NCBI GenBank assembly: GCA_965238045.1
Contig: CBDEGU010000011.1
Span: forward strand, 124,001-188,000
Direction: 5' to 3'
DNA length: 64,000 bases
From: CBDEGU01 sp965238045
GTDB lineage: Bacteria > Acidobacteriota > Terriglobia > Bryobacterales > UBA6623
Position 1 is the stretch's first letter, and the number at the start of each line of letters is the position of its first letter. The notes beneath the pieces are model-generated. The model was not told the origin of the DNA and searched no databases. It saw nothing but the letters and a program-made list of their open reading frames with translations. Of this stretch, positions 27,624-36,434 are shown in pieces. Position numbers and translations under genes: made by a program.

Positions 27624-27812
27624 CTCCTGGTCCATGATGAGCTGCATCCACTCCAAGCCTGCTTGGCGCATCAACTGGCCGACGCCGTCTTGCAGGGCAG
27701 CGGCGACCTGCTTGAGCGGCAAGTGCAGCTGCAGTTCTTGCTCGCTTTTTTCTGCTTGCTTGTGGAATCGGCGAACGGCTTGTTCGCGGTCGATCTGGTA
27801 TCGTTTCTTCAT
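27480..27812 (-). pseudogene. IS256/mutator-type transposase, N-terminal fragment
   Basis: From ATG at 27812 (AAAAGGAG upstream) about 110 codons encode the start of a mutator-type transposase (LMRQAGLEWMQLIMDQEVHD, DLAGERYQRRETQQPFRWG, GFLVVDGQKVPIQRPQLR). Similarity ends around 27480, where the sequence joins the upstream region of the PQQ-propeller gene. The catalytic domain is absent. The 3' limit is approximate because of the tandem duplication. Confidence 0.75.
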
Positions 27813-27899
27813 AGCGACTCTCCTTTTTGTAAGAACAAAACACTCACTCCGAGCCTAACGGCTCGGAACGGAAAGTCGCTACTTTCTACGAACTATCGG

Positions 27900-28235
27900 A
27901 CATCCTCGATGGTACAAGCCAAACGGCGTGGCTGATGATTTCGTGGGGGAAGCGGTGACGTCGATACACGGATCCCATCAGTCTATCAGCTCAGATTCCT
28001 AACCTCAATGTTTTCAGCGCGGACGAAATATTCGGTAGGGACAGTATCTGAAAACCGTTCTAGGAAGTGAAAAAAGTGCTTGACAAACAGTAGCGCCCTC
28101 ATCCATGGACACAACGGCGGAGAAGCCCGGCGCGGCGATCGGGAGTTAGGGTGCCTGTCACTCGAATCTCCAGTTTCCCATGAGCGCGCTTTTGCCACGG
28201 GCTGCTACGGCATGCCGCGAGCTGAGCAGACGGAG
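27900..28235. other. remnant region with the third copy of a dispersed sequence family
   Basis: 28069-28112 matches 15973-16017 (inverted) and 13960-13985. 28009-28050 matches 14051-14092. On the plus strand, the frame that reads KKVFDKKQRPHPWT in the 15973 copy is broken here by a stop after KKVLDKQ. GCCACGGGCTGC at 28194-28205 resembles the REP-like family described below. No intact gene. Confidence 0.45.
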
Positions 28236-28812
28236 TCAATAAACTAGGCAGGCGGAGCCGATAATCTTGTCAAACTTTCTAGCTGCCTCCTCGGATTTGA
28301 CCTCATATGATATGGACGCCATAAGGAGCGGCCCCATCCACCTCCAAAGACTACCGTCCTTGCCAATTCCTCGAACATCCACCACACCATCCTGGTACGA
28401 TTCGCCAACCACGACTGGGTATTCTTCATATGTCTTGGCGTTCATATACGAGTTATCGGGAGGCCGTCCATCACAGCAGTTCATACCATCCCTAACTGCA
28501 ATGTACGGACCACCGGTTTTGCTGAAAGAGATCCAGTTATGCGAGCTATGCCCGTTCCACCGATACTTGACAAAGACATCTTCAGGCAGGAGGATCCTAA
28601 TTGGGCCGGCGATGATTTGACGTTTTTCGGGCTTGGGCGGCGGGCATCTCCGCAAGGCTCTGTCAGTACTTTTCACAGTGGTGAGTGTCGCGTTGACAGT
28701 GATCGAATCTCGCTTGACCACTTTTGTCAATGGTGCATAGCCCCCTGCACGAAAAGATATCACCTCTAGTCCTTGATTATAACCTGGTACATACTCTACT
28801 ACATCCATGCTA

Positions 28813-29802
28813 GATGGGTATTCACTTGACTCAGGTGACCACAAGATGTAGGATCTTGGAAAATGGAAGATTATCCGCGGAATCTGGCCGAGGTCGAGGC
28901 GCGTTTCGCCAACGAGCAGGCCTGTCGGGAGTATCTGTGTCAACTCCGCTGGCCGGAGGGTTTTCGTTGTCCGCGATGCGGGCATGACAAAACCTGGGCG
29001 GTACGCACGGTGCTGCTTATTTCAAGACACCCGCAAACCGCTCCAGAGCTGGTTTCGAGCCATGTGGTGGCTCACCAGCCAGAAGAACGGGGCCAGCGCA
29101 CTGGGATTGCAACGAGCGTTGGGCCTGGGCAGCTACAAGACGGCCTGGACTTGGTTGCACAAGCTCCGGCGCGCTATGGTACGGCCCGGACGCGACCGGC
29201 TCAGCGGGCGCGTTGAGGTTGACGAGACCTACTTAGGAGCCCTGGAGGAGGGCGTGCGGGGCCGCCAAACCGACGCGAAAGCGCTGATTGCAGTAGCGGC
29301 CGAGGAAGATGGCGCAGGCATCGGACGAATTCGGATGCGCACGATTCCGAACGCCTCCGGGGACAGCTTGATGGCCTTCGTTGGCGAGTCGGTCGAACCC
29401 GGCAGCGTGGTCCACACCGACGGTTGGCTGGGTTACGGGCCACTCGAAAGCGACGGCTATCGCCACGAGGTGAGCTACCTGGACGGGCAACCGGCGCGGG
29501 CCTCGGAACTGCTCCCCCGCGTTCATCGCGTGGTGTCGTTGCTGAAGCGCTGGATACTGGGTACGCATCAAGGAGCCGTCAGCCACGAGCATCTCGACTC
29601 CTACCTCGACGAATTCACCTTCCGCTTCAACCGCCGCAAGTCCAGAAGTCGAGGCAAGCTCTTCTACCGCCTGGTGCAGCAGGCCGTCGCCGTCCAACCG
29701 GTGCCCTACAAGTCGCTGGTCGGAGGCACCGCAACACATGCTACGGACAACCACAACATGTAGGGGCTATTTCAAAATACCTGAGTCAAGTGAATACCCA
29801 TC
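28813..29802 (+). mobile_element. IS1595-family insertion sequence, copy 2 (internally deleted)
   Basis: This is a 990-bp element with the same ends as copies 1 and 3. It is flanked by an 8-bp duplication CCATGCTA (28805-28812 and 29803-29810). It lacks 47 bp relative to copy 1, at about 29016. Confidence 0.93.
28863..29763 (+). pseudogene. IS1595 transposase disrupted by a 47-bp deletion
   Basis: The first 51 codons match copy 1 up to AVRTVLL. The deletion removes the second zinc-ribbon pair (CASCGHQASATAGTIF in copy 1) and shifts the frame. The rest continues in the ORF from 28984 (DTRKPLQSWFRAMWW to the end at 29763). The product cannot be a normal transposase, but the ends could still be mobilised in trans by copies 1 or 3. 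Confidence 0.88.
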
Positions 29803-30203
29803 CCATGCTATACTGGCCGTCCTTGTCCGTGGTAACCCAACTGGAGAGATTATTACCCATGACTAGACAGTCCGCGATAGGTTCGCCAGCTTCCGACCGA
29901 ACTACGCCTTGGATTTGACGAGTTCTTGTAGCGGCGGCGCAAACGCTAGAAAGTACTAGTAAGGGGCAGAAAGCGCCGATTGTCATTCGCAACGCTATTC
30001 GCATCCAAATCCGTCTCCCTGCCATCGCCATGTTGTTCGGATGCATAACACTATTCTCAGAAGTTTCCAGGGCCATTCAAACAGTTAGTCGTCATCCACT
30101 GTGAGATACTCACGGAGGGGCCTCCCGAAGTAAGACCCAGTTTGGATTCTATCTTACCATCTACCAGTCCGAGCAGATGGCGTAGTGTTCCAAAATTCAT
30201 CTG

Positions 30204-31240
30204 GATGGGTATTCACTTGACTCAGGTATTTTGAAATGGCCCCTACATGTTGTGGTTGTCCGTAGCGCGTGTTGCGGTGCCTCCGACCAGCGACTTGTAG
30301 GGCGCCGGTTGGACGGCGACGGCCTGCTGAACCAGGCGGTAGAAGAGCTTGCCTCGGCTTCTGGACTTGCGGCGGTTGAAGCGGAAGGTGAATTCGTCGA
30401 GGTAGTAGTCGAGATGCTCGTGGCTGACGGCTCCTTGATGCGTACCCAGTATCCAACGCTTCAGTAACGACACCACGCGATGCACGCGGGGGAGCAGTTG
30501 AGAGGCTCGTGCCGGTTGCCCGTCCAGGTAGCTCACCTCGTGGCGATAGCCGTCGCTTTCGAGTGGCTCGTATCCCAGCCAGCCGTCCGTGTGGACCACG
30601 CTGCCGGGTTCGACCGACTCGCCGACGAAGGCCATCAAGCTGTCCCCAGAGGCGTTCGGAATCGTGCGCATCCGAACTCGTCCGATGCCGGCGCCATCTT
30701 CCTCGGCCGCTACTACAATCAGCGCTTTCGCGTCGGTTTGGCGGCCCCGCACGCCCTCCTCCAGGGCTCCTAAGTAAGTCTCGTCAACCTCAACGCGCCC
30801 GCTGAGGCGATCACGTCCGGGCCGCACCATAGCGCGCCGAAGCTTGTGCAACCAAGTCCAGGCCGTCTTGTAGCTGCCCAGGCCCAACACCCGCTGCAAT
30901 CCCAATGCACTCGCCCCGTTCTTCTGGCTGGTGAGCCACCACATTGCTCGAAACCAACTCTGGAGCGGCTTGCGGGTGTCTTGAAAGATTGTGCCTGCTG
31001 TCGCCGAAGCTTGATGCCCGCAGCTTGCACACTGCAGCAGCACCGTGCGCACCGCCCAGGTTTTGTCATGCCCGCATCGCGGACAACGAAAACCCTCCGG
31101 CCAGCGGAGTTGACACAGATACTCCCGACAGGCCTGCTCGCTAGCGAAACGCGCCTCGAACTCGGCCAAATTCCGGGGATAATCTTCCATCGCCCAAGAT
31201 CCTACATCTTGGGGTCACCTGAGTCAAGTAAATACCCATC
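30204..31240 (-). mobile_element. IS1595-family insertion sequence, copy 3
   Basis: This is a 1037-bp element, inverted relative to copies 1 and 2, flanked by an 8-bp duplication TTCATCTG (30196-30203 and 31241-31248). Its transposase differs from copy 1 at one residue that I could see. Confidence 0.95.
30243..31190 (-). CDS. IS1595-family transposase, intact
   Basis: This is a 315-residue protein, practically identical to that at 16435-17382 (a Ser to Tyr change in HLDYYLDEFTFRF is the only one I noticed). Both zinc-ribbon pairs and the DDE blocks are present. The near identity shows very recent transposition. Confidence 0.93.
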   Translation of the reverse strand: MEDYPRNLAEFEARFASEQACREYLCQLRWPEGFRCPRCGHDKTWAVRTVLLQCASCGHQASATAGTIFQDTRKPLQSWFRAMWWLTSQKNGASALGLQRVLGLGSYKTAWTWLHKLRRAMVRPGRDRLSGRVEVDETYLGALEEGVRGRQTDAKALIVVAAEEDGAGIGRVRMRTIPNASGDSLMAFVGESVEPGSVVHTDGWLGYEPLESDGYRHEVSYLDGQPARASQLLPRVHRVVSLLKRWILGTHQGAVSHEHLDYYLDEFTFRFNRRKSRSRGKLFYRLVQQAVAVQPAPYKSLVGGTATRATDNHNM

Positions 31241-31342
31241 TTCATCTGAATATTAACACGCTTCTTTTCAGGAGGTTGTGTTGAGTCCACGAGGTTGATC
31301 TTGTGGGTGCCGAGCAGGGAGTTTAATGTTAGGCTGCCGTGA

Positions 31343-32422
31343 ATGGGGCCGCCGCTCGATCCGTTCCGCTTCCTCCAGATCGTCTTGGCCGGCTGGGTCA
31401 ACCAACATCAGCAGGACGTCATCGACTACTTGCGCGAAGAGAACCGCGTGCTGCGAGAACAGCTCGGCGGCAAGCGGCTGCGACTCAACGACGATCAGCG
31501 TCGCCGTCTGGCGGTGAGAGCGAAGAAGCTGGGCCGCAAGGTCTTAGGTGAAGTCGCTTCGCTCGTCACGCCGGACACGCTGTTGACCTGGCATCGCAGG
31601 CTGATCGCCCGTAAGTACGACGGCAGTTCCAAGTGCGGTCCGGGACGACCGCCGCTGGCCGCAAGGATCAAGCGGCTCATCCTCCGGATGGCGTCGGAGA
31701 ATCGCTGCTGGGGCTACACCAGGATTCAGGGAGCGCTGACCAACATCGGCCATCGCGTCGGACGCGGCACAATCGTTCGGATCCTGAAGGCGCACGGTGT
31801 CGAGCCCGCGCCGGAACGCTGCAAGAAGACGACCTGGAAGGAGTTCCTGGAGACGCATTGGGACGTGCTTGCCGCAACCGACTTCTTCACGGTTGAAGTG
31901 TGGACTCGTTCCGGCTTGGTTCGGTTTCTCGTGTTGTTCGTGATTGAGCTGTCGACGCGAAGAGTCGAGATCGTCGGGATCCATGCCAGTCCGGACGGAG
32001 CTTGGATGGAGCAGATCGCTCGCAATCTCACCGATGTCGTCGACGGTTCGCTTCGCGCCAAGCGCTATTTGATTCACGATCGCGACCCGCTGTTCACGGC
32101 GCAGTTTCGCGAAATTCTCACCGCCGCTGATGTTAAGTCGGTTCGCCTGCCGGCGCGATCGCCGAACTTGAACGCCTACGCCGAACGCTTCGTACGAACA
32201 ATCAAGGAATCCTGCTTGGATCGCATGATTCTGTTCGGCGAGCGCTCGTTGCGTCGTGCGACCAAGGAATTCGTTCTGCACTACCATCACGAGCGCCATC
32301 ATCAGGGGCTCGATAACCGCCTGATCGTTCCGCCGCCGCAGTGCGCTGCCGTTCGCTCCCCGGTGCGACGTCGCGAGCGGCTCGGCGGGCTACTCAATTA
32401 TTACTATCGCCAAGCTGCGTGA
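31343..32422 (+). CDS. integrase-core transposase (IS3/IS481-like)
   Basis: This is a 359-residue protein with an N-terminal HTH region and an rve integrase core: VLAATDFFTVEVWT (first Asp), YLIHDRDPLFTAQFREIL (second Asp), and RSPNLNAYAERFVRTIKESC (Glu). It ends YYYRQAA and looks intact. The left border abuts the truncated gene at 30057-31342 and no left inverted end is visible. The right end is probably near TTAACTTGACAACGCC (about 32755-32770). The product may be functional but the element could be one-ended. Confidence 0.88.
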   Translation: MGPPLDPFRFLQIVLAGWVNQHQQDVIDYLREENRVLREQLGGKRLRLNDDQRRRLAVRAKKLGRKVLGEVASLVTPDTLLTWHRRLIARKYDGSSKCGPGRPPLAARIKRLILRMASENRCWGYTRIQGALTNIGHRVGRGTIVRILKAHGVEPAPERCKKTTWKEFLETHWDVLAATDFFTVEVWTRSGLVRFLVLFVIELSTRRVEIVGIHASPDGAWMEQIARNLTDVVDGSLRAKRYLIHDRDPLFTAQFREILTAADVKSVRLPARSPNLNAYAERFVRTIKESCLDRMILFGERSLRRATKEFVLHYHHERHHQGLDNRLIVPPPQCAAVRSPVRRRERLGGLLNYYYRQAA

Positions 32423-32773
32423 TCTCAGCGCTCCCGAACTCGCCATGCGTTTTCACCGCACAAAGCCCACGGCGGACGTGCGTTCGAGGCTGACTGAAAC
32501 GTGCCGTCAGTGCCGCCGGGCAGCCCGCAGTGCGCTAGACCGTCGACGGCGAGAGCCTCAAATCGACGCCGGTCTCCCTCCGAGATTGGTCGATCGTGTT
32601 TTGGGACAATACGAGCAGTATTCTCCGATCACCTCAATGCACCAACGCGCCCCCAAAACAAACTCCGGCCCTCTTCCGCCAGCCAACTGCAATTCGCAGT
32701 CAGCAAGTCACATGCAGCACGATCGAGTTCTTGGACACTATGGCCTCAGGCTCATTAACTTGACAACGCCGGG
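32423..32773. other. 3' tail of the integrase-type element, with dispersed repeats
   Basis: These 351 bases have no gene. 32582-32613 matches 8152-8183, and TTAACTTGACAACGCC near 32755-32770 matches 8112-8127. The last bases, ACGCCGGG (32766-32773), are the target duplicated by the next element. Confidence 0.55.
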
Positions 32774-34221
32774 GAGATTGTCCCGAATCTAGTTGAAGGT
32801 GGAAGGGCGGCGGTTCTCAAGCCCGGTTCTCTGAGAGAATCGAGCAAACCTTTCACCACAAAGGAGAACCGCCGTGAAGAAACGATATCACATTCTGGAT
32901 TCCGCGAAGCAACAGCCAGTCAGCCCCAACGACCTCACCCGCCTGCTCAGCCAAAACTCCCAACTCATGCTGCCCTTGGTTGAACTGGTCGAGCAGTGCC
33001 GCGGAGCCGTCGACGAGGTTATCGACGTCACCGGCCGCGCCGCCATTCAAGCCGTACTGGAACTGTCGGCGCAGCAAGTTACCGGTGGAAAACTTTCCCA
33101 GCCCGGCAAGAAGCGCCGCGGCGATGTGGTCCGCTGGGGCCGCCAGCCCGGTCGCGTCAAGCTCAGCAACCGCAAACTGCGCGTCAGCAAACCCAGACTG
33201 CGCAAACGCTCCGGCGGCGAGGTCAAAGTGCCCGCTTACGAAGCGATGCAGGACGACGAACGCCTCGGCGCGCGCATGCTCGACATTCTGATGAAGGGCG
33301 TCTCGACGCGCAACTATGCCGGGGTGATTGGCGCAATGGCCGGCACGGCCGGGGTGTCGAAATCCGCCGTCAGCCGGGAGGCAGTCGAGGCCGCCGAAAA
33401 GAGCATCGACGAAGTGCTCACGCGGCGCCTGGATGAGTTGGATCTGCTGGTGATCTACGTGGACGGTTTGATCTTCGCAGATCATGTAGTGCTTGCAGCG
33501 GTGGGCGTAGACCGTCAGGGCAACAAACATGTGCTGGGATTGCAGCACGCCGCCACTGAGAGCACAGCCGCCGCCGAAGACTTGCTGAGGGGCATGGTCG
33601 AGCGGGGAGTATCGACGGAGAAAAACAGGCTCTTCGTGCTCGATGGATCGAAGGCCCTGCGGGCGGCGGTGCGGCGGGTCTTCGGCAAAGTTCCGGTGCA
33701 GCGCTGCCGCGCTCACAAGCTGCGCAATGTCGTCGAGCGGCTGCCTAAGGCCGAGCGCGATCAGGCCAAAGCGGCGATCCGGGCCGCCTGGCGGCTGGGA
33801 GCCCAAGATGGACAAGCGCGGCTGGAGAAGCTAGCCCAGTGGTACGAGGGTGACTGGCCCGAGGCGGCGGTGAGTTTGCGCGAAGGCATGGAGGAGTGTT
33901 TCACCATCAACCGCCTGGGTGCGCCGCCGTCGCTGCATCGCTGCCTGGCGACGACGAACATCGTCGAGTCTCCTAACGCCGGGGTGCGGCGGAGAACGCG
34001 GCGAGTGACCCGCTGGAAGGACGCGGCCATGGTGTGTCGCTGGGCCACGGCTGCATTCCTCGATACCGAGAAAAGCTTCCGCAAGATCATGGGTTACAAG
34101 GATCTGTGGATGCTCGACGCCATCCTCAATCCGGCCAAGGCCACAGCAGCAAAGGCTGCCTAGTACAATGCTCTTTTACGCCGCCGCCCTACAAACCCTC
34201 AACTACGATTGGGACACTCTC
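32774..34221 (+). mobile_element. IS256-family insertion sequence
   Basis: Long imperfect inverted ends (GAGATTGTCCCGAATCTAGT at 32774, against GAGAGTGTCCCAATCGTAGT reading in from 34221) flank a complete transposase gene. A perfect 8-bp target duplication ACGCCGGG is at 32766-32773 and 34222-34229. It inserted into the outer edge of an older element. Confidence 0.93.
32874..34163 (+). CDS. IS256-family (mutator-type) transposase
   Basis: This is a 429-residue protein starting at GTG (32874) with AAAGGAG seven bases upstream. Mutator-type blocks are VSTRNYAGVIGAMAGTAGVS, LDLLVIYVDGLIFADHVV (first Asp), RLFVLDGSKALRAAVRRVFG (second Asp), VQRCRAHKLRNVVERLP (the C..H motif), and TTNIVESPNAGVRRRTRRV (Glu). 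It appears intact and recently inserted. Confidence 0.93.
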   Translation: MKKRYHILDSAKQQPVSPNDLTRLLSQNSQLMLPLVELVEQCRGAVDEVIDVTGRAAIQAVLELSAQQVTGGKLSQPGKKRRGDVVRWGRQPGRVKLSNRKLRVSKPRLRKRSGGEVKVPAYEAMQDDERLGARMLDILMKGVSTRNYAGVIGAMAGTAGVSKSAVSREAVEAAEKSIDEVLTRRLDELDLLVIYVDGLIFADHVVLAAVGVDRQGNKHVLGLQHAATESTAAAEDLLRGMVERGVSTEKNRLFVLDGSKALRAAVRRVFGKVPVQRCRAHKLRNVVERLPKAERDQAKAAIRAAWRLGAQDGQARLEKLAQWYEGDWPEAAVSLREGMEECFTINRLGAPPSLHRCLATTNIVESPNAGVRRRTRRVTRWKDAAMVCRWATAAFLDTEKSFRKIMGYKDLWMLDAILNPAKATAAKAA

Positions 34222-34307
34222 ACGCCGGGCCGAGTATCTCTCTTCAAAGCGCGTGATACCAGAGGACAGGACGAGAAACCGGGACGGTCGCGAACGGCCG
34301 GCTATAT

Positions 34308-35723
34308 TCAGTGCGCGTCCTTACCAGAGACAACTTCGATAACCGACGCCGCGAGGATTTTGAAATCGAGCCAAAGAGACCAGTTGTCGATATACTCGAG
34401 GTCCATCCGCATCCAGTTCTCAAAATCGACGTTGTCGCGGCCTCTAATGGCCCACAGGCAGGTCAGGCCGGGACGCATCCGAAGGCGGCGGCGCTGCCGC
34501 ATCTCGTACTGCTCCACCTCGGAAGGCACAGCCGGTCTCGGGCCGACGAACGACATATCGCCTTTGAGAACGTTCCAGAACTGCGGCCACTCGTCGATCG
34601 AGTAGCGACGCAGGTGACGGCCTAGAGACGTGAGTCGGGGATCCTGGGAGATCTTGAAAATCGGGCCGTCCCGCTCGTTGATGTGTTCAAGTTGAGGTTT
34701 CAGTTCCTCGGCGTTCTCTACCATGGAACGGAACTTATAGAAGACGAACTTTCGCCCGTTCAGTCCGCAGCGCACCTGAGAGAAGATGGCGGAGCCCTTT
34801 GAGGTGGCGCGTACGAGAATCGAAAGCATGAGCATCGGGACGGCCAGGATGACCAGCGCGAGTGAGGCCACTACGACATCGAAGGCGCGTTTGATCAGGA
34901 GACGCAGCTCGTCACTGGGCGTGGCCGAAAAGGTCAGCAGCGGAACAGCGCCGAAGTGCTCGAAATAGACCTCGCCGTGGACGTGCGGGAAGAAGTCGAC
35001 GACAACATGCGTTCGGACGCCTTCCTCGGCGCACACGAAAAACAGCTCTTCGAGGTCCGCCAGTGTTTCCGGTTCGACGGCGAAGATCATCTCGTCGATC
35101 ACTTCGGCGCGGAGCATGGCCGGAACATCCCCGGATTTCCTCACCGGGTAGGTTTCTTCGAGCCGCACCGACTCCCCGAGAGCGCCTGTTGGATCGACGA
35201 AGGCCGTGAGGCGGAGACGGTATTCGCGCGCCTGCTCGAGCTGGCGTCCGATCTCGATCGCTTTCTCGCCCGACCCCACAATGACGTAGAAGGTTTCATC
35301 GCCGAATTGGCGGCGGATCCAGCCGCGCAGAGGCCCGGCGGAAACGTGATAGAAGACCAGGAGAACGAGAGAGAGAAACGCAAAAAGCCCGATGAATACC
35401 CGGCTAATGTCAAGCTTCAGGGCGAATAGGAAGGACACGAGCCCGAGAGTCGTGAATGCTAGTTGCCGGAACGTATCCAAGACCGCAATGCGCGATTGGT
35501 TCATGTACAGACGGTTGTAGACCCCAAACCACCAACCGGTTCCCAGCCAACAAGCCAAAGTGAATCCCAGTACGAGAACTTTCGTCGGTGTCACAATGTA
35601 AAACTCGAGTGGAAGGGGGACGTAGACGCGAAGCTGGTAAGCCAACTCGAAGGCGAGGATTAGGAGAACGACATCGGCTGTGGCAAAAAGGACAGCCGCT
35701 CTTTTACGGTGACGGTCGAACAT
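34308..35723 (-). CDS. exopolysaccharide polyprenyl glycosylphosphotransferase
   Basis: This is a 471-residue integral membrane enzyme that starts a polysaccharide repeat unit by moving a sugar-1-phosphate from a nucleotide sugar to undecaprenyl phosphate. It has four N-terminal membrane helices, a CoA-binding-like Rossmann domain (YVIVGSGEKAIEIGRQL), a fifth helix, and the bacterial sugar transferase domain with FVFYKFRSMVENAEELK, YSIDEWPQFWNVLKGDMSFV and GPRPAVPSEVEQYE. The length fits the WbaP/WcaJ type. No other polysaccharide genes are near, so it is an orphan here, and IS256 lies 86 bases downstream. Confidence 0.93.
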   Translation of the reverse strand: MFDRHRKRAAVLFATADVVLLILAFELAYQLRVYVPLPLEFYIVTPTKVLVLGFTLACWLGTGWWFGVYNRLYMNQSRIAVLDTFRQLAFTTLGLVSFLFALKLDISRVFIGLFAFLSLVLLVFYHVSAGPLRGWIRRQFGDETFYVIVGSGEKAIEIGRQLEQAREYRLRLTAFVDPTGALGESVRLEETYPVRKSGDVPAMLRAEVIDEMIFAVEPETLADLEELFFVCAEEGVRTHVVVDFFPHVHGEVYFEHFGAVPLLTFSATPSDELRLLIKRAFDVVVASLALVILAVPMLMLSILVRATSKGSAIFSQVRCGLNGRKFVFYKFRSMVENAEELKPQLEHINERDGPIFKISQDPRLTSLGRHLRRYSIDEWPQFWNVLKGDMSFVGPRPAVPSEVEQYEMRQRRRLRMRPGLTCLWAIRGRDNVDFENWMRMDLEYIDNWSLWLDFKILAASVIEVVSGKDAH

Positions 35724-36023
35724 GGGCGAGAGTGCCGCCGCACGAAGTGCTCCAACCGCGGAGGCGGCTGGGAAGCGGTAGCGTAGCGGTGGTCCTTTGG
35801 CAGAAATGCCGTGGCAAAAAACGGGGGGGGATTAGCGCTGGACTCATGACAGAAAGTGCGCCCCGTCGCGCTAGAGCGACCTTATTACCTCCATATTGAA
35901 ATCCTGTCGCGTTCGGGCAAGAAGATTTTGGGGACAGCAGCCAGAGGCGCAGGCATGAGCCTGCACACGCGCGCCTCCGTCCCATGCGACGCCAAGACCC
36001 TGTTTGGTTCTGGCTTCGCCGGG
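35724..36023. other. 300-bp spacer, no gene recognised
   Basis: No ORF with protein-family character. A run of eight G near 35824 and a GC-rich stretch near 35755-35785 are the only features seen upstream of the sugar transferase. Confidence 0.4.
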
Positions 36024-36208
36024 TTAGGGCATCTGTAGCGTGATTCGCCCCCCCCCTGAAGAGTTCCGGTGTTGCAGTACCCCGCGTATGCTCCGCTGGT
36101 AATCGTGAGAGTCAATACATCTGTTTTAGCAGGTCCTGCTTGCTCGTTGTCCCGCAGCAGGACGATGAAGTCGCCTGGACCGCCCGGCATGGCCGGCGGT
36201 TGAGGAGT
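36024..36208 (-). pseudogene. C-terminal fragment of a secreted repeat/anchor-type protein
   Basis: The minus strand reads PGGPGDFIVLLRDNEQAG, DVLTLTITSGAYAGYCNTGT and LQGG, which resembles the short C-terminal beta domain (post-COAP type) of large secreted proteins. After a run of nine C on the plus strand (36048-36056), a shifted frame gives RITLQMP and a TAA at 36026-36024, the normal kind of end. The 5' side is cut at about 36208 by an IS21-like end. The family name is tentative. Confidence 0.5.
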
Positions 36209-36214
36209 GTCAAC

Positions 36215-36255
36215 GCAAAGTAGAAAGATCCTATCGGAGCAAAGTAGAAAGATCC
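36215..36255. repeat. two direct repeats of GCAAAGTAGAAAGATCC
   Basis: Copies lie at 36215-36231 and 36239-36255, next to TGTCAAC. Multiple short repeats at a terminus are typical of IS21-family ends. No IS21 genes remain, so this is probably a remnant that truncated the secreted-protein gene. Nothing is recognised from 36256 to 36434. Confidence 0.55.
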
Positions 36256-36434
36256 CCTGAAAGGCGGAAAGCTAGAGAGGTGAAAGGAATCTTGCGGACC
36301 GAGACGGATCGGAAACGATCGCCTTCGATGCGAACTCCGGCTCGTTACCGAGCCGGATCCAATGCGGGAACGCCCGACCAAATGACGGTACCTAGTGCGG
36401 TCCGCAGTGCTCGTTTCGGCAGCCCCGGGAACGC

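Larger units (their letters stand above)
28236..30046 (-). pseudogene. carboxypeptidase-regulatory-like exported protein, split by IS1595
   Basis: The N-terminal piece (ATG at 30046; signal-like LRMTIGAFCPLLVLSSVCAAA) contains a CnaB/carboxypeptidase-regulatory fold start (IQGVVRSEAGEPIADC, VTTDKDGQYSM). The frame resumes after the IS with DVVEYVPGYNQGLEVISFRA and ends at 28236 (KFDKIIGSACLVY). Taking out the IS and one CCATGCTA target copy restores one frame of about 280 residues. The C-terminal half is not recognised. The start lies 11 bases after the stop of the next upstream gene (30057), so the two were probably co-transcribed. Confidence 0.82.
30057..31342 (-). pseudogene. unrecognised gene, 3' part, split by IS1595 copy 3
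   Basis: Upstream of the IS the minus strand reads GSLTLNSLLGTHKINLVDS, then PEKKRVNIQM. After removing the IS and one TTCATCTG copy it continues NFGTLRHLLGLVDGKIESK and LGLTSGGPSVSISQW to TGA at 30059-30057. The 5' part beyond 31342 is lost at the border with the integrase-type element. I do not recognise the family. Codon use and the clean join across the IS support a real gene. Confidence 0.6.
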
